From JAWLGZ01 sp041690635 (GTDB lineage: Bacteria; Pseudomonadota; Gammaproteobacteria; Thiohalomonadales; Thiohalomonadaceae): a stretch of DNA of 64,000 bases. The translations under genes and the position numbers were made by a program. The first letter of the stretch is position 1, and every line of letters starts with the position of its first letter. The notes beneath the pieces are model-generated. The model had not been told where the DNA came from. It was given only the letters and a program-made list of their open reading frames with translations, and did no database searches. Shown in pieces: positions 25,291 to 33,691 of this stretch. The stretch is from the NCBI GenBank assembly GCA_041690635.1, contig JAWLGZ010000001.1, forward strand, positions 62,001 through 126,000, written 5' to 3'.

Positions 25291-27981
25291 TTACCTCCCG
25301 ACCGCGCCGAGCAGGGTCTGGAACAGGTTATCGGCCACCGTAATCATTTTTGTACTCGCCATGTAGGCCTGCTGGTAGGCGAGCAGCTTGGCTGCCTCCT
25401 CATCCAGATTGACGCCGGAGACCGCGTCACGGGCATCGATGGCCTGGTTGAGCATGGTCTGCTCCACGCCGGCGTTCAGCGAAGCCAGATGGGTCTTGGT
25501 GCCCACCTTGGCGACGGTTCCGGCGTAGTCGGTCTGGAATTCCGACACGCCGTCGAGAATACGCTTGGTCTGCAGGTTGCCGAGCGCCAGGGCATTGCGG
25601 TTGTCGCCGACGCCGCTGGGGTTGAGACCGACCGAAAAGGTATCGCCGAGAGCAGCCTCTCCGCTAAGCCGCGTCGTTACACCCCGAAACTCGATATCAA
25701 CGCCGGTGGCATTGTACGCGCCACTGGCGCCGGAGAGGATGTTGCCGTCGCTATCCGTAACCAGGTACCCGTCGACCGACGTGTATGCAACCGTCTCTCC
25801 CTCGGGTGCGAGGCCGGTCAGAGTGGTACCGAAATAGCCGGTAACCTCGTCGTTTGGGTCGAGGGCGTTGCCATTGGTGTCCACCAATGCCTCACGCAGC
25901 CGGATCGGGTTCATGCTCGGCGTGTCATTGGTGAACAACAGCTTGCCGCCATCCACGTAAGCGGTTACGCCCGGATTTTCCGGGGAGTCGTTGATGGCGT
26001 CGCGCAATGCGGAAAGGGACGTAAGTACCGGATCCCCCTCCCCCTGGCTATAGACCAGGTTTCCATTCAGCCACAACTGGTACTCCAGTTGATTGTCGTT
26101 ACCGATATCATCGTTGATCGCACCGATAGCAGTGCCGGTCGGATCGACCGCGCCAGTCGTCTCTGCGGTGGTAACGATGGTGTAGTCACCATCGTCGTAC
26201 AGAGAGGCGTCTGTGAGATTGGCCGGGGTGATGGTCGCCTTGCCCAAGTTGGTCAGCGCGGCCTCCGCCGATACCGGCGAGGCGGCTGCAATCTTGGCCG
26301 GGTCCCAAAGCTCCATGCCAATGTGATAGGCGGCGTTGTAGGAGGGGCGGATCAGGAAGCTGTCCCCCTCCGATATGCTGCTGCCGGAATCCAGTCGAAC
26401 ATAGAAACCGTCATCGGTTGCGATTCCCGGCGGTTGGGCGTCGACAATCCCGCTTGATGCAACGCCGCCGCCCCCCGCCTGCTCATCGAGCCCCGACAGG
26501 TCGATTTCGATCGACATGTCCGATGCCCTGCCGCCGGCGGCAAAAGGCGGAAGCGTCACAGATGCCGGCGATGTCAGGTCTCCGGTGCCGGCGTCAAAAG
26601 TCAGTGTCGTTGTTTCGCTGTAGCGGTCCGGATCGCCGTCCATAACCGTTGTCATCTGCCACTCATTGGCAGCAGTTTTTTGGAACGTAACATCCACCGT
26701 ATGGGGAACACCCATATCGTCTTTTATGGTGAACTGGGACATCGGCACCACGGTTCCGACAGCATCGCCCGAATCCAGTGTGCCCGAGAGATCAAATGAT
26801 GGATTCGGCGGTGGATCGAAGTCGGCCTGGGTGAGCGGCCCGCCAACCACCTTGCCGTCAGAAAGCCGCGTCAGGGTATACCGGTTGTTCTCGAAATCGA
26901 GGCGGTAATCGCTCGCAGGCAATTTCGAGACATCCCGAATCACCGCCTCGAACTGGTAATCGGTGCTGGATGCATTTCTGGCATTCCCCAGGGCGGAGAC
27001 AACCGACAGGTCCCGGAAAAAGTCACCGCCCATATCACCGTTCATGTCCATCCCGAGGCGGTGCTGTTCGTTGAACGTGTCAGCTACGGCCAACGCAACC
27101 CGGCCGAGCGACTGGCGGGTGGGGTGAAGAACTTCGCTCTCGAAGTCGACCAGGCCGCCCAGCTTCCCTCCGGTGAGCAGGTTGGTGACATTGGCGTTTC
27201 CCATGCTGATTTGCTTGCGGGTGGCATCAGCAGGATCGGCGGAGATAGTGAGTTTGTTCGCCGTCGGCCCGACCACCAGCGCCTGCCCCGTGCCCACAAA
27301 GACACTGACCATTCCGTCGCTCTGCTCCAGCACCGACACCTTCACCCGCTCGGCAAGCTGTTCGAGCATCAGGTCGCGCCGGTCCAGCAAGTCGTTCGGC
27401 GGCTGTCCACCGGCGGCACCCCGGGCAGAAACGATTTCAGTGTTCAGCTTGGCCAACGCTTCGGCCATTTGGTTGACTTCATCCACCGTGACCTGCATCT
27501 GGCGATTCACGCGCGACTGCAGATCGGTCAGGCGCTGATCGATGGCGTTGAACCGGGCGGAAAGCGCCTCACCGGAGGCAAGCAGCACCTGGCGCGCGGC
27601 GCCGGAGGTGGGATCGTTAGAGAGGTCGTAGACGGCGCCGAAGAAATCTTCCATCGTGGGGGCGAGCCCCGCATCCGGATCCGCGAGCAGGTTGTCGACC
27701 TCCGCGGAAAAGGTGTAGTAGGTATCGAGACGCGAGTTGAGGGCGGTGTGGTGACGGACCTGTTCGACCAGAAATGTGTCGTACTGCCGCTGCACGCTGA
27801 GGGTATTGACGCCCTGCCCGATATAGCCGGCACCGGTTCGCTCAGGCAGTCGCGTGCCCAGTTCGACGCTCTGGCGGCTGTAGCCTTCCGTGTTGACGTT
27901 GGCGATATTGTGACTGGTGGTCGCCAGCGAGCGCTGGAACGCCATTAGTCCACTCACCCCGATGTTCAACAAATCCGCCAT
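25291..27981 (-). CDS. flgK: Hook-associated protein FlgK with extra domains
   Basis: FlgK (HAP1) is the first junction protein on the hook. MADLLNIGVSGLMAFQRSLATTSHNIANVNTEGYSRQ and the C-terminal DEEAAKLLAYQQAYMASTKMITVADNLFQTLL are diagnostic. The length of 896 residues is well above the usual 450-680. Residues about 408-510 resemble the D2 domain of hook protein FlgE (TFQKTAANEWQM, LTFDAGTGDLTSPASVTL, IEIDLSGL). Residues about 595-790 match the insert of FlgL (LEYQLWLNGNLVYSQGEG, DEVTGYFGTTL). A sigma28-like promoter lies about 90 bp upstream. Confidence 0.94.
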   Translation of the reverse strand: MADLLNIGVSGLMAFQRSLATTSHNIANVNTEGYSRQSVELGTRLPERTGAGYIGQGVNTLSVQRQYDTFLVEQVRHHTALNSRLDTYYTFSAEVDNLLADPDAGLAPTMEDFFGAVYDLSNDPTSGAARQVLLASGEALSARFNAIDQRLTDLQSRVNRQMQVTVDEVNQMAEALAKLNTEIVSARGAAGGQPPNDLLDRRDLMLEQLAERVKVSVLEQSDGMVSVFVGTGQALVVGPTANKLTISADPADATRKQISMGNANVTNLLTGGKLGGLVDFESEVLHPTRQSLGRVALAVADTFNEQHRLGMDMNGDMGGDFFRDLSVVSALGNARNASSTDYQFEAVIRDVSKLPASDYRLDFENNRYTLTRLSDGKVVGGPLTQADFDPPPNPSFDLSGTLDSGDAVGTVVPMSQFTIKDDMGVPHTVDVTFQKTAANEWQMTTVMDGDPDRYSETTTLTFDAGTGDLTSPASVTLPPFAAGGRASDMSIEIDLSGLDEQAGGGGVASSGIVDAQPPGIATDDGFYVRLDSGSSISEGDSFLIRPSYNAAYHIGMELWDPAKIAAASPVSAEAALTNLGKATITPANLTDASLYDDGDYTIVTTAETTGAVDPTGTAIGAINDDIGNDNQLEYQLWLNGNLVYSQGEGDPVLTSLSALRDAINDSPENPGVTAYVDGGKLLFTNDTPSMNPIRLREALVDTNGNALDPNDEVTGYFGTTLTGLAPEGETVAYTSVDGYLVTDSDGNILSGASGAYNATGVDIEFRGVTTRLSGEAALGDTFSVGLNPSGVGDNRNALALGNLQTKRILDGVSEFQTDYAGTVAKVGTKTHLASLNAGVEQTMLNQAIDARDAVSGVNLDEEAAKLLAYQQAYMASTKMITVADNLFQTLLGAVGR

Positions 27982-28071
27982 GATTGCGTGCCGTCAAGAA
28001 GCTGTTGTCTGGTCGGCACCATTCAATTTACGTGCCAGCGGGTGGAGGCGGCCTCTCCTGGAGCTACCACG

Positions 28072-28098
28072 TTAGCGTCCCGGCAATCGGGAACTTGA
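28072..28098 (-). promoter_or_regulatory. Sigma28-like promoter of flgKL
   Basis: The minus strand reads TCAA-N15-GACGCTAA: exact spacing, 3/4 in the -35 and 6/8 in the -10. It lies between flgK and the IS element, so flgKL can be transcribed despite the insertion. Confidence 0.55.
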
Positions 28099-28130
28099 GC
28101 CCGGCAAGAATTCGCCGGTTTGATGAGGAC

Positions 28131-28151
28131 GTAGGATGGGTTGAGTGGGAG
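28131..28151 (+). repeat. Left REP half at the IS boundary
   Basis: GTAGGATGGGTTGAGTGGGAG, cut immediately before the position where CGATACCCATC would follow. It matches the right half at 29405-29424. Confidence 0.9.
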
Positions 28152-28159
28152 TGTAGTGG

Positions 28160-29047
28160 TCAAATCATTTCGGACACGACGATAGGTTGTTCGGCTGCGG
28201 GCAACCGCTCGTAGTCGGTCGGGGGTAAATACCCCAGTTTCGAGTGCAGGCGCACGTTGTTGTAGAACCCGACGATGTAGTCGGTGATGTCCCGTACCGC
28301 CTCGGCATGGTTGGCGTAATCCCGTTGCCTGACACGCTCCATCTTCAGGTTGAGGAAGAAGCGCTCCATGACGGCGTTGTCCCAGCAGTTGCCCTTGCGA
28401 CTCATGCTCGGTCGTAGGCCGTGGCGCGCAAGCAGCGCACGATGGGCGTCGCTGGCATACTGACTGCCCCGGTCGGAGTGAACAATGAGCCCCGCCGGGG
28501 GCTGGCGCTGCGTGATAGCCATCTGCAAGGCCGCGCAGACCAGTTCGGCCGGCATGCTCGGGGCCATGGACCAGCCCACGACCTTGCGCGAGAACAGGTC
28601 CATGACCGCCGCCAGGTACAGCCAGCCGCTGCGCGTTCGGATGTACGTGATGTCCGATACCCAAGCCACGTTTTTCGCCGCAGGCGTGAATTGCCGGTCG
28701 AGCACATTGTCGGCGACGGGTAGCGCGTGGTGGCTGTCGGTTGTATGGACGAACTTGCGCTTCCATACGGCACGAAGGCCGTTTCTGCGCATCAACGTGC
28801 GCACCCGATGGCGACCGACATCGATATCCTGGCCTTTCAGAGCGGCCTTCAGGCGCCGGCTACCATAGGCCCGACCCGAGGCTTCAAAGGCCGCCTTCAG
28901 GTGGACGGTGGTGCGGCAGGACCCGGGCGGCTTCGCCGCGCGTGAGCGCGTGGCGTAGTACCCCGATCGGCTCACCTCCAACACCCGGCATAACGACATC
29001 ACGTTTTCGGCCTTCTCTTGCAACTGGGCGATGCACCGGTACTTCAC
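28160..29047 (-). CDS. IS3-family transposase OrfB (DDE integrase domain)
   Basis: A 295-residue rve-type transposase with an N-terminal HTH_21-like region (LEVSRSGYYATRSR, YGSRRLKAAL) and the catalytic D-D-E: VSDITYIRT, HSDRGSQYAS and WDNAVMERFF. It appears intact. The start overlaps the orfA stop by 4 bp, so expression could be by translational coupling or by a programmed -1 frameshift making OrfAB; no slippery A-run was identified with confidence. Confidence 0.93.
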   Translation of the reverse strand: MKYRCIAQLQEKAENVMSLCRVLEVSRSGYYATRSRAAKPPGSCRTTVHLKAAFEASGRAYGSRRLKAALKGQDIDVGRHRVRTLMRRNGLRAVWKRKFVHTTDSHHALPVADNVLDRQFTPAAKNVAWVSDITYIRTRSGWLYLAAVMDLFSRKVVGWSMAPSMPAELVCAALQMAITQRQPPAGLIVHSDRGSQYASDAHRALLARHGLRPSMSRKGNCWDNAVMERFFLNLKMERVRQRDYANHAEAVRDITDYIVGFYNNVRLHSKLGYLPPTDYERLPAAEQPIVVSEMI

Positions 29048-29340
29048 TTCAGTTCTCGGGCAAAGAAGGCCGACGCTTTTTTTAGCAGCTCATTGTCCTG
29101 TCGCAGTTGGCGGTTCTCCGCCTCCAACTGGCGGATCCGCTGCTGTTCGGCTGTGAGCGGCTTTCCCACCCCGGCTTGGCCTGAATGCTCCGCATCAAAC
29201 TGGGCTACCCACCGGCGTACCGCCGTCGTTCCCAAGTTCATGTCCTGACACACTTGCCCGACGCTCATGCCCTGGTCCCTAACCATCTGGGCGACTTGCA
29301 GCTTGAAGCTGGCATCGAAGGTTCTGCGCTTACGACTCAT
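29044..29340 (-). CDS. IS3-family OrfA (helix-turn-helix)
   Basis: A 98-residue protein with the HTH_Tnp_1 fold (RRTFDASFKLQVAQMVRDQGMSVGQVCQDMNLGTTAVRRWVAQF) followed by a leucine-zipper helix (IRQLEAENRQLRQDNELLKKA). It binds the IS ends. ATG 29340 (MSRKRRTF) is preferred over an upstream in-frame start near the IS end. Confidence 0.92.
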   Translation of the reverse strand: MSRKRRTFDASFKLQVAQMVRDQGMSVGQVCQDMNLGTTAVRRWVAQFDAEHSGQAGVGKPLTAEQQRIRQLEAENRQLRQDNELLKKASAFFARELK

Positions 29341-29404
29341 TGTCTTCTCCTCTACAGGTGGATCATCCACCTATCGAGGTGTCCGTGGAAATTAGACCAC
29401 TACA

Positions 29405-29560
29405 CTGCGCTCAACCCATCCTACAAGCTGCGAATTGGGTGGCCGTAGGATGGGTTGAGCGGGAGCGATACCCATCGGTCGCGGATTCCTTCAACACCGC
29501 CATGCGCCCGGCCTGTTGCGCGATCGATGGGTATCGCCCTTCCGGCTCAACCCATCCTAC
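29405..29560. repeat. Right REP half plus a further inverted REP pair
   Basis: 29405-29424 is the other half of the interrupted pair (CTGCGCTCAACCCATCCTAC). A complete pair follows at 29445-29476 (forward) and 29526-29560 (reverse), just downstream of flgJ. Confidence 0.9.
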
Positions 29561-29583
29561 ATTGGAGAGGGACTTGGTGGAGA

Positions 29584-30555
29584 TCAGGCGTGGGAGGGAT
29601 TGCCGCCCAGCCCGGCGAGCACTTCTCCGGAGATGATGCGTTTGATCTTGGTCGCGTAGGCGGGGTCGGTGGCGTAACCGGCCTCCTGCAGCCCCTCCAC
29701 GTAACGGCCTGCATCCCGCCCGACGGCGAGTGCATCGCGGTAGCGGGGGCTGTTCTGCAGGAACTGGACGTAATCGTCGAAGCTCTCGGCCAGGGAGTCG
29801 TAGGAGCGGAACCAGGCACGCTCTTTCTGCGCAATCCCGTCGCGGTACTCCAGCGTCTGCTTGGCCACCCGATCGCCGTCCCATCGATGATCGGCCTTGA
29901 TATTGAAGAGGTTGTGGCTGGAGCGCCCGTCCGGATGGCTGATAACCGCCTTGCCCCACCCGGTCTCCAGGGCCGCCTGCGCAACCAGTGCGCGGGGGTC
30001 CACACCAAGCTGCCGGGCAGCCCGTTCGGCATGCGGCCAGAGCGCGCGCACAAAGGAATCCGGCGAATCGAACCGGACCGGTTCGGAAGCGGAAACCGTT
30101 TCTGTTGCGGCCGAAGGCACGGCCTCCTCCGGCTCGACAGGCTGCGCCTCCCGGCGCGAGTCTGCCGGTCGTGCGGCATGAAGATTCCGCTGCCGCTCCG
30201 GCATCTCCAAAGAGCGGACGACCGGATCGCCCGATTTCGCCTCGACCGGATCCGGCGGCAGAACGCCCTGAAGCTGGCGAACCAGCGTCTCAGCGATGCC
30301 AATCCCCCGCCCGTGTGAAAGACTCTGCGCCAGCTGTCCGTCGAACATCCCCTGGTACATCTCACTCTGGGCGTTGTCCATGATCCCCTCCGCCACCTGC
30401 GCCTCGCGCATGCTCTTCAGCATCATCTGCAGGAACAACGCCTCGAACTGCTGTGCGACCTGCTCCAACGCCTCGCGGGAGTTGCCGCGCGCCTGACGGC
30501 GCAGGTCGGCAAGGCCCTGGAGGTCGGTGTAGATGGAGGGGTCGGGGATGTTCAT
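29584..30555 (-). CDS. flgJ: Flagellar rod-cap / peptidoglycan hydrolase FlgJ
   Basis: FlgJ caps the growing rod and hydrolyses peptidoglycan. The N-terminal rod domain (IYTDLQGLADLRRQARG...AQQFEALFLQMMLKSMR) and the C-terminal glucosaminidase domain with catalytic Glu in AALETGWGK and HNLFNIKAD are both present in 323 residues. It is the last gene of flgFGHIJ. The ATG is preceded directly by CCCCTAG heptamers, so no Shine-Dalgarno sequence exists in the normal window. Confidence 0.95.
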   Translation of the reverse strand: MNIPDPSIYTDLQGLADLRRQARGNSREALEQVAQQFEALFLQMMLKSMREAQVAEGIMDNAQSEMYQGMFDGQLAQSLSHGRGIGIAETLVRQLQGVLPPDPVEAKSGDPVVRSLEMPERQRNLHAARPADSRREAQPVEPEEAVPSAATETVSASEPVRFDSPDSFVRALWPHAERAARQLGVDPRALVAQAALETGWGKAVISHPDGRSSHNLFNIKADHRWDGDRVAKQTLEYRDGIAQKERAWFRSYDSLAESFDDYVQFLQNSPRYRDALAVGRDAGRYVEGLQEAGYATDPAYATKIKRIISGEVLAGLGGNPSHA

Positions 30556-30591
30556 AGGGGCTAGGGGCTAGGGGCTAGGGGCTAGGGGCTG
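30556..30591. repeat. Heptamer array GGGGCTA x5
   Basis: Five 7-bp words between the flgJ start codon and the four-helix-bundle pseudogene. It supplies the stop codon of the latter and occupies the ribosome-binding region of flgJ. Confidence 0.92.
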
Positions 30592-30966
30592 GTGGAGGCC
30601 GTCGGTCATCCGACGCGACAGAGATTTGTGCAATCCCCGCAGAATTTTTCCTGTCTCCGTGCAACCGCTCAGTAGCCGTGTACCCTCCTCTAAATGTATA
30701 AAGCCAAGTTTTTGACTAATCAGTAGCTGGGTCTCGAGTTCGGCAAGAGAGCCCAAGGCGATCTCAAGGAACCGACAGTATTCCCGCGTACCGTTGCGCG
30801 CGTGTCCTTCTGCAATGTTCTAGGGTATGGAAACAGCTGCGCGACGCATCTGACTAATCAGTCCGAATCGCTCTTCCACCGGAAAAGTGCCTGTGCTTTC
30901 ATAAATATCCTTCACCAGTGCCATCGCGGTCTGCCAAGCTTTCAAGTCTCTATAGCTACGAACCAT
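30568..30966 (-). pseudogene. Four-helix-bundle protein (S23/IVP family), interrupted by TAG
   Basis: Reading from ATG 30966 gives MVRSYRDLKAWQTAMALVK, later QMRRAAVSIP, then a TAG at 30820-30822, then NIAEGHARNGTREYCRFLE and SLAELETQLLIS in the same frame. The interrupted spot is the family's invariant SIPxNIAEG motif, so one substitution (for example TCG or GCG to TAG) explains it. The total would be 132 residues, normal for the 23S rRNA intervening-sequence protein family. It lies between flgI and flgJ, flanked by inverted heptamer arrays. Stop-codon readthrough cannot be excluded. Confidence 0.85.
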
Positions 30967-30976
30967 GCCGCCTTCT

Positions 30977-31002
30977 CCCTAGCCCCTAGCCCCTAGCCCC
31001 TA
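30977..31002. repeat. Heptamer array TAGCCCC x3-4
   Basis: Opposite orientation to the array at 30556-30591, with which it forms an inverted pair around the four-helix-bundle gene. Its last bases form the TAG stop codon of flgI. Confidence 0.9.
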
Positions 31003-32127
31003 AATAACCAGTAGTTCCGCCCTCAACGCCCCCGCCTGCTTGAGTGCTTCGAGGATGGCCACCAGGTCGCCTGGGGCCGCGCCCACGTCGTTGACCGCGC
31101 GAACGATTTCGTTGAGATCGACGCCGGGCTGGAACATGAACATGCGGTTGGCCTCTTCCTCGACCGCGATGTTGCCGCGCGGGATGATCGCGGTCTGCCC
31201 ACCCGCGAGAGGACCGGGCTGGCTGACTAGCGGATCGGCGGTGATGGTGACGCTGAGTTTGCCGTGGGCAACCGCCGCGGGCATCACCCGCACATGCTGG
31301 CCGATGACGACCGTACCGGTGCGCGAGTTGACGATGATGCGTGCAGCGGCATCGCCAGGCTGAACAACCAGATTCTCCAGCATGGCGACAAAGGAGACCC
31401 GCTGGCCGGCATCGGCGGGCGCATTGACCCGCACGGAGGTGGCATCCACCGGTTGGGCGGTGCCGACGCCGATGGTTTCGTTGATTGCCTCGGCCAGGCG
31501 GTTGGCGGTGGTGAAGTCAGAGTTGTGCAGGTTCAGCACAATCGAGTTGCCGCTGGCAAATGGCGATGCGACGGCACGCTCCACGGTCGCACCGTTCGGA
31601 ATCCGCCCGACGCTGGGGATGTTCACGGTAATGCTCGAGCCGTCCGCATCGGCGCCGAAACCGCTGACCACCAGGTTGCCCTGCGCCAGCGCGTAGACCT
31701 GTCCATCGGCGCCCTTGAGCGGCGTCATCAACAGTGTGCCGCCGCGCAGGCTCTTGGCATTGCCGATGGAGGAGACAGTGATATCGATCGCCTGGCCGGG
31801 CTTGGCAAAGGCAGGCAGCTCCGCACTTACCATAACCGCTGCCACATTCTTGAGCTGCGGGTTGGCATTATCCGGCAGGGCGATACCGAACTGCGTAAGC
31901 ATGCTCTTCAGACTCTGCACCGTGAAAGGTGTCTGGGTGGTCTGATCGCCGCTGCCGTCGAGGCCGACGACGAGCCCGTATCCGACCAGCTGATTGCTGC
32001 GCACCCCGGCGATGGAGGCAAGGTCCTTGACCCGCTCCGCGCTGGCCGGCGCCGACAAGAGCGTCAGCGGAATGAAGCAAAGCATCAGAAGCCGCAGGAT
32101 TTTGTTTGCATTGTGTGCCATTGTCAT
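31000..32127 (-). CDS. flgI: Flagellar P-ring protein FlgI
   Basis: FlgI forms the periplasmic P ring around the rod. The 375-residue precursor has a signal peptide (LRLLMLCFIPLTLLSAPASA|ER) and the full conserved body from RVKDLASIAGVRSNQLVGYGLVVGLDG to the C-terminal LNEIVRAVNDVGAAPGDLVAILEALKQAGALRAELLVI. GGGAGA precedes the start. It lies 54 bp after flgH, with a heptamer hairpin in the gap. Confidence 0.96.
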   Translation of the reverse strand: MTMAHNANKILRLLMLCFIPLTLLSAPASAERVKDLASIAGVRSNQLVGYGLVVGLDGSGDQTTQTPFTVQSLKSMLTQFGIALPDNANPQLKNVAAVMVSAELPAFAKPGQAIDITVSSIGNAKSLRGGTLLMTPLKGADGQVYALAQGNLVVSGFGADADGSSITVNIPSVGRIPNGATVERAVASPFASGNSIVLNLHNSDFTTANRLAEAINETIGVGTAQPVDATSVRVNAPADAGQRVSFVAMLENLVVQPGDAAARIIVNSRTGTVVIGQHVRVMPAAVAHGKLSVTITADPLVSQPGPLAGGQTAIIPRGNIAVEEEANRMFMFQPGVDLNEIVRAVNDVGAAPGDLVAILEALKQAGALRAELLVI

Positions 32128-32135
32128 TCTCCCGA

Positions 32136-32181
32136 GGTGGTCTGTGGTCTACCGACTACCGACTTCCGACTACCGACCAGC
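32136..32181. repeat. Heptamer hairpin element, short copy
   Basis: GGTCTGTGGTCTACCGACTA followed by CCGACTTCCGACTACCGACC. It is the same element as those at 33692-33803 and 34804-34876 without the long GGTCGGT arm. It lies in the flgH-flgI intercistronic gap. Confidence 0.8.
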
Positions 32182-32868
32182 CTAGAACGGCATGATTGCG
32201 CTGATGAAGAACCGCGCCAGCCAACCCATGGTGTTGGCCTCGTGAATTGCGCCGCGCCCACCATAGATGATTCTGGCATTCGCCACCTTGGTGGAGGCGA
32301 TGGAGTTATCGGGCGCAACGTCCACCGGCCGAACGATGCCGGAAAGGCGGATAAATTCGTCGCCCTGGTTGAGGGTCACCACCTTCTCCCCGCGAACGAC
32401 CAGATTGCCGTTCGGCTGCACATCCACGACCGTGACGGTGATGCTGCCGCTCAGACTGTTGCTCTGGTTGCTCTGCCCGCTGCCGTCGAAATCCCGTTCC
32501 GCATCGATGGACGTATCGAATATCGGGTTACCGCCCTTGGTGATACCGCGGCCGAGCACGGTCGGCGGGGTGATGTCGATGGACTGCTCTTTGGAGGTGG
32601 AAGTGCTCGCCGTTTTTTTGGCACTGGTCTGCTCGACCAGCCGCACCGTGAGGATGTCGCCAATGCGGTGCGCCCGGAGATCGTGGAACAGCGACATCGA
32701 CTGTCCCGCCTGATAAAGCGAACCGCCGTTGTCGATCGGATCCGGACGCTGCGCCACGGCCGGCTCCGGGTAGGCCGGTGCGTAGGCGGGGTCGTGCAAA
32801 GGCGGATTGGCGACACAGCCGGAGAGCAGGCCGGCGGCGATGACTGTTGAAAGGAGCACGCGGTTCAT
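32182..32868 (-). CDS. flgH: Flagellar L-ring lipoprotein FlgH
   Basis: FlgH forms the outer-membrane L ring. The 228-residue precursor has a lipoprotein signal with lipobox LLSGC (Cys18), then the conserved core (GGSLYQAGQSMSLFHDLRAHRIGDILTVRLVEQTSAKKTA) and ends NTMGWLARFFISAIMPF. ATG 32868 follows GAGGT; an in-frame ATG 12 bp upstream is less likely. It starts 18 bp after flgG. Confidence 0.96.
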   Translation of the reverse strand: MNRVLLSTVIAAGLLSGCVANPPLHDPAYAPAYPEPAVAQRPDPIDNGGSLYQAGQSMSLFHDLRAHRIGDILTVRLVEQTSAKKTASTSTSKEQSIDITPPTVLGRGITKGGNPIFDTSIDAERDFDGSGQSNQSNSLSGSITVTVVDVQPNGNLVVRGEKVVTLNQGDEFIRLSGIVRPVDVAPDNSIASTKVANARIIYGGRGAIHEANTMGWLARFFISAIMPF

Positions 32869-32886
32869 CGGACACCTCATTCAGTT

Positions 32887-33672
32887 TCAGAGCCGCTGCG
32901 TAACCTGCTGCAGCATCTGATCGGCGGTCGAGATCGCCTTGGAGTTCATTTCGTAGGTGCGCTGTGTCTCAATCATGTTCACCAGCTCCTCGACGACGTT
33001 CACGTTCGATGCCTCAAGCGAACCCTGGAGCACGGTACCGATGCCGCCGATCCCCGGATTACCCACTTGGGGCGCGCCGCTGGAAACGGTCTCTTTGTAA
33101 AGGTTCTCACCCGTCGGCTGCAGACCGGACGGGTTGATGAAGTCGGCGAGCTGGAGCGTACCGACTTCGGTAGGATCGATATCACCGGCCACCAACACCG
33201 AGACGGTACCGTCGGCACCGATGGTCACCGATTCGGCATTCTCCGGGATAGTGATCGCCGGCTGGATGGGGTAGCCGTTAGCGGTCACCAACTGCCCCTG
33301 AGCGTCCATCTGGAATGATCCGTCGCGGGTGTAGGCGAGTCCGCCGTCGGGACGCAGTATCTGGAAAAAGCCCCGCCCGCGGATGGAGACGTCGAGGGAA
33401 CGCTCCGTTTGGGTCATGTTGCCCTGTGTGTGCAGTTTCTCGGTGGCGACCGCTCGCACGCCGGTGCCGACCATCAGGCCGGACGGAAGCGTCGTGTCCT
33501 GACTGGACTGACCGCCGGGCTGGCGAATGTTCTGATAGAGGAGGTCCTCGAACATCGCCCGATCGCGCTTGAACCCGACCGTGTTGGCGTTCGCCAAGTT
33601 GTTGGCAATGACGCCCATGCGCAGGTTCTGGGCCTCAAGGCCTGTCTTCGCGATCCAAAGTGGGGAGCTCAT
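32887..33672 (-). CDS. flgG: Flagellar distal rod protein FlgG
   Basis: FlgG builds the distal rod. The 261-residue product is of normal length: MSSPLWIAKTGLEAQNLRMGVIANNLANANTVGFKRDRAMFEDLLYQ at the N-terminus and VEELVNMIETQRTYEMNSKAISTADQMLQQ at the C-terminus. AGGAGA precedes the ATG. Unusually for this gene pair, 374 bp with repeats separate it from flgF. Confidence 0.97.
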   Translation of the reverse strand: MSSPLWIAKTGLEAQNLRMGVIANNLANANTVGFKRDRAMFEDLLYQNIRQPGGQSSQDTTLPSGLMVGTGVRAVATEKLHTQGNMTQTERSLDVSIRGRGFFQILRPDGGLAYTRDGSFQMDAQGQLVTANGYPIQPAITIPENAESVTIGADGTVSVLVAGDIDPTEVGTLQLADFINPSGLQPTGENLYKETVSSGAPQVGNPGIGGIGTVLQGSLEASNVNVVEELVNMIETQRTYEMNSKAISTADQMLQQVTQRL

Positions 33673-33691
33673 GGCTGTCTCCTGTTGGTTC

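Larger units (their letters stand above)
28152..29404 (-). mobile_element. IS3-family insertion sequence (1,253 bp)
   Basis: Both ends start TGTAGTGGTC, with imperfect inverted repeats continuing to CGGACAC. It contains orfA and orfB on the minus strand. No target-site duplication is evident: the flanks are GAG on the left and CTG on the right. It separates flgJ from flgKL and sits inside an inverted REP pair. Confidence 0.92.
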
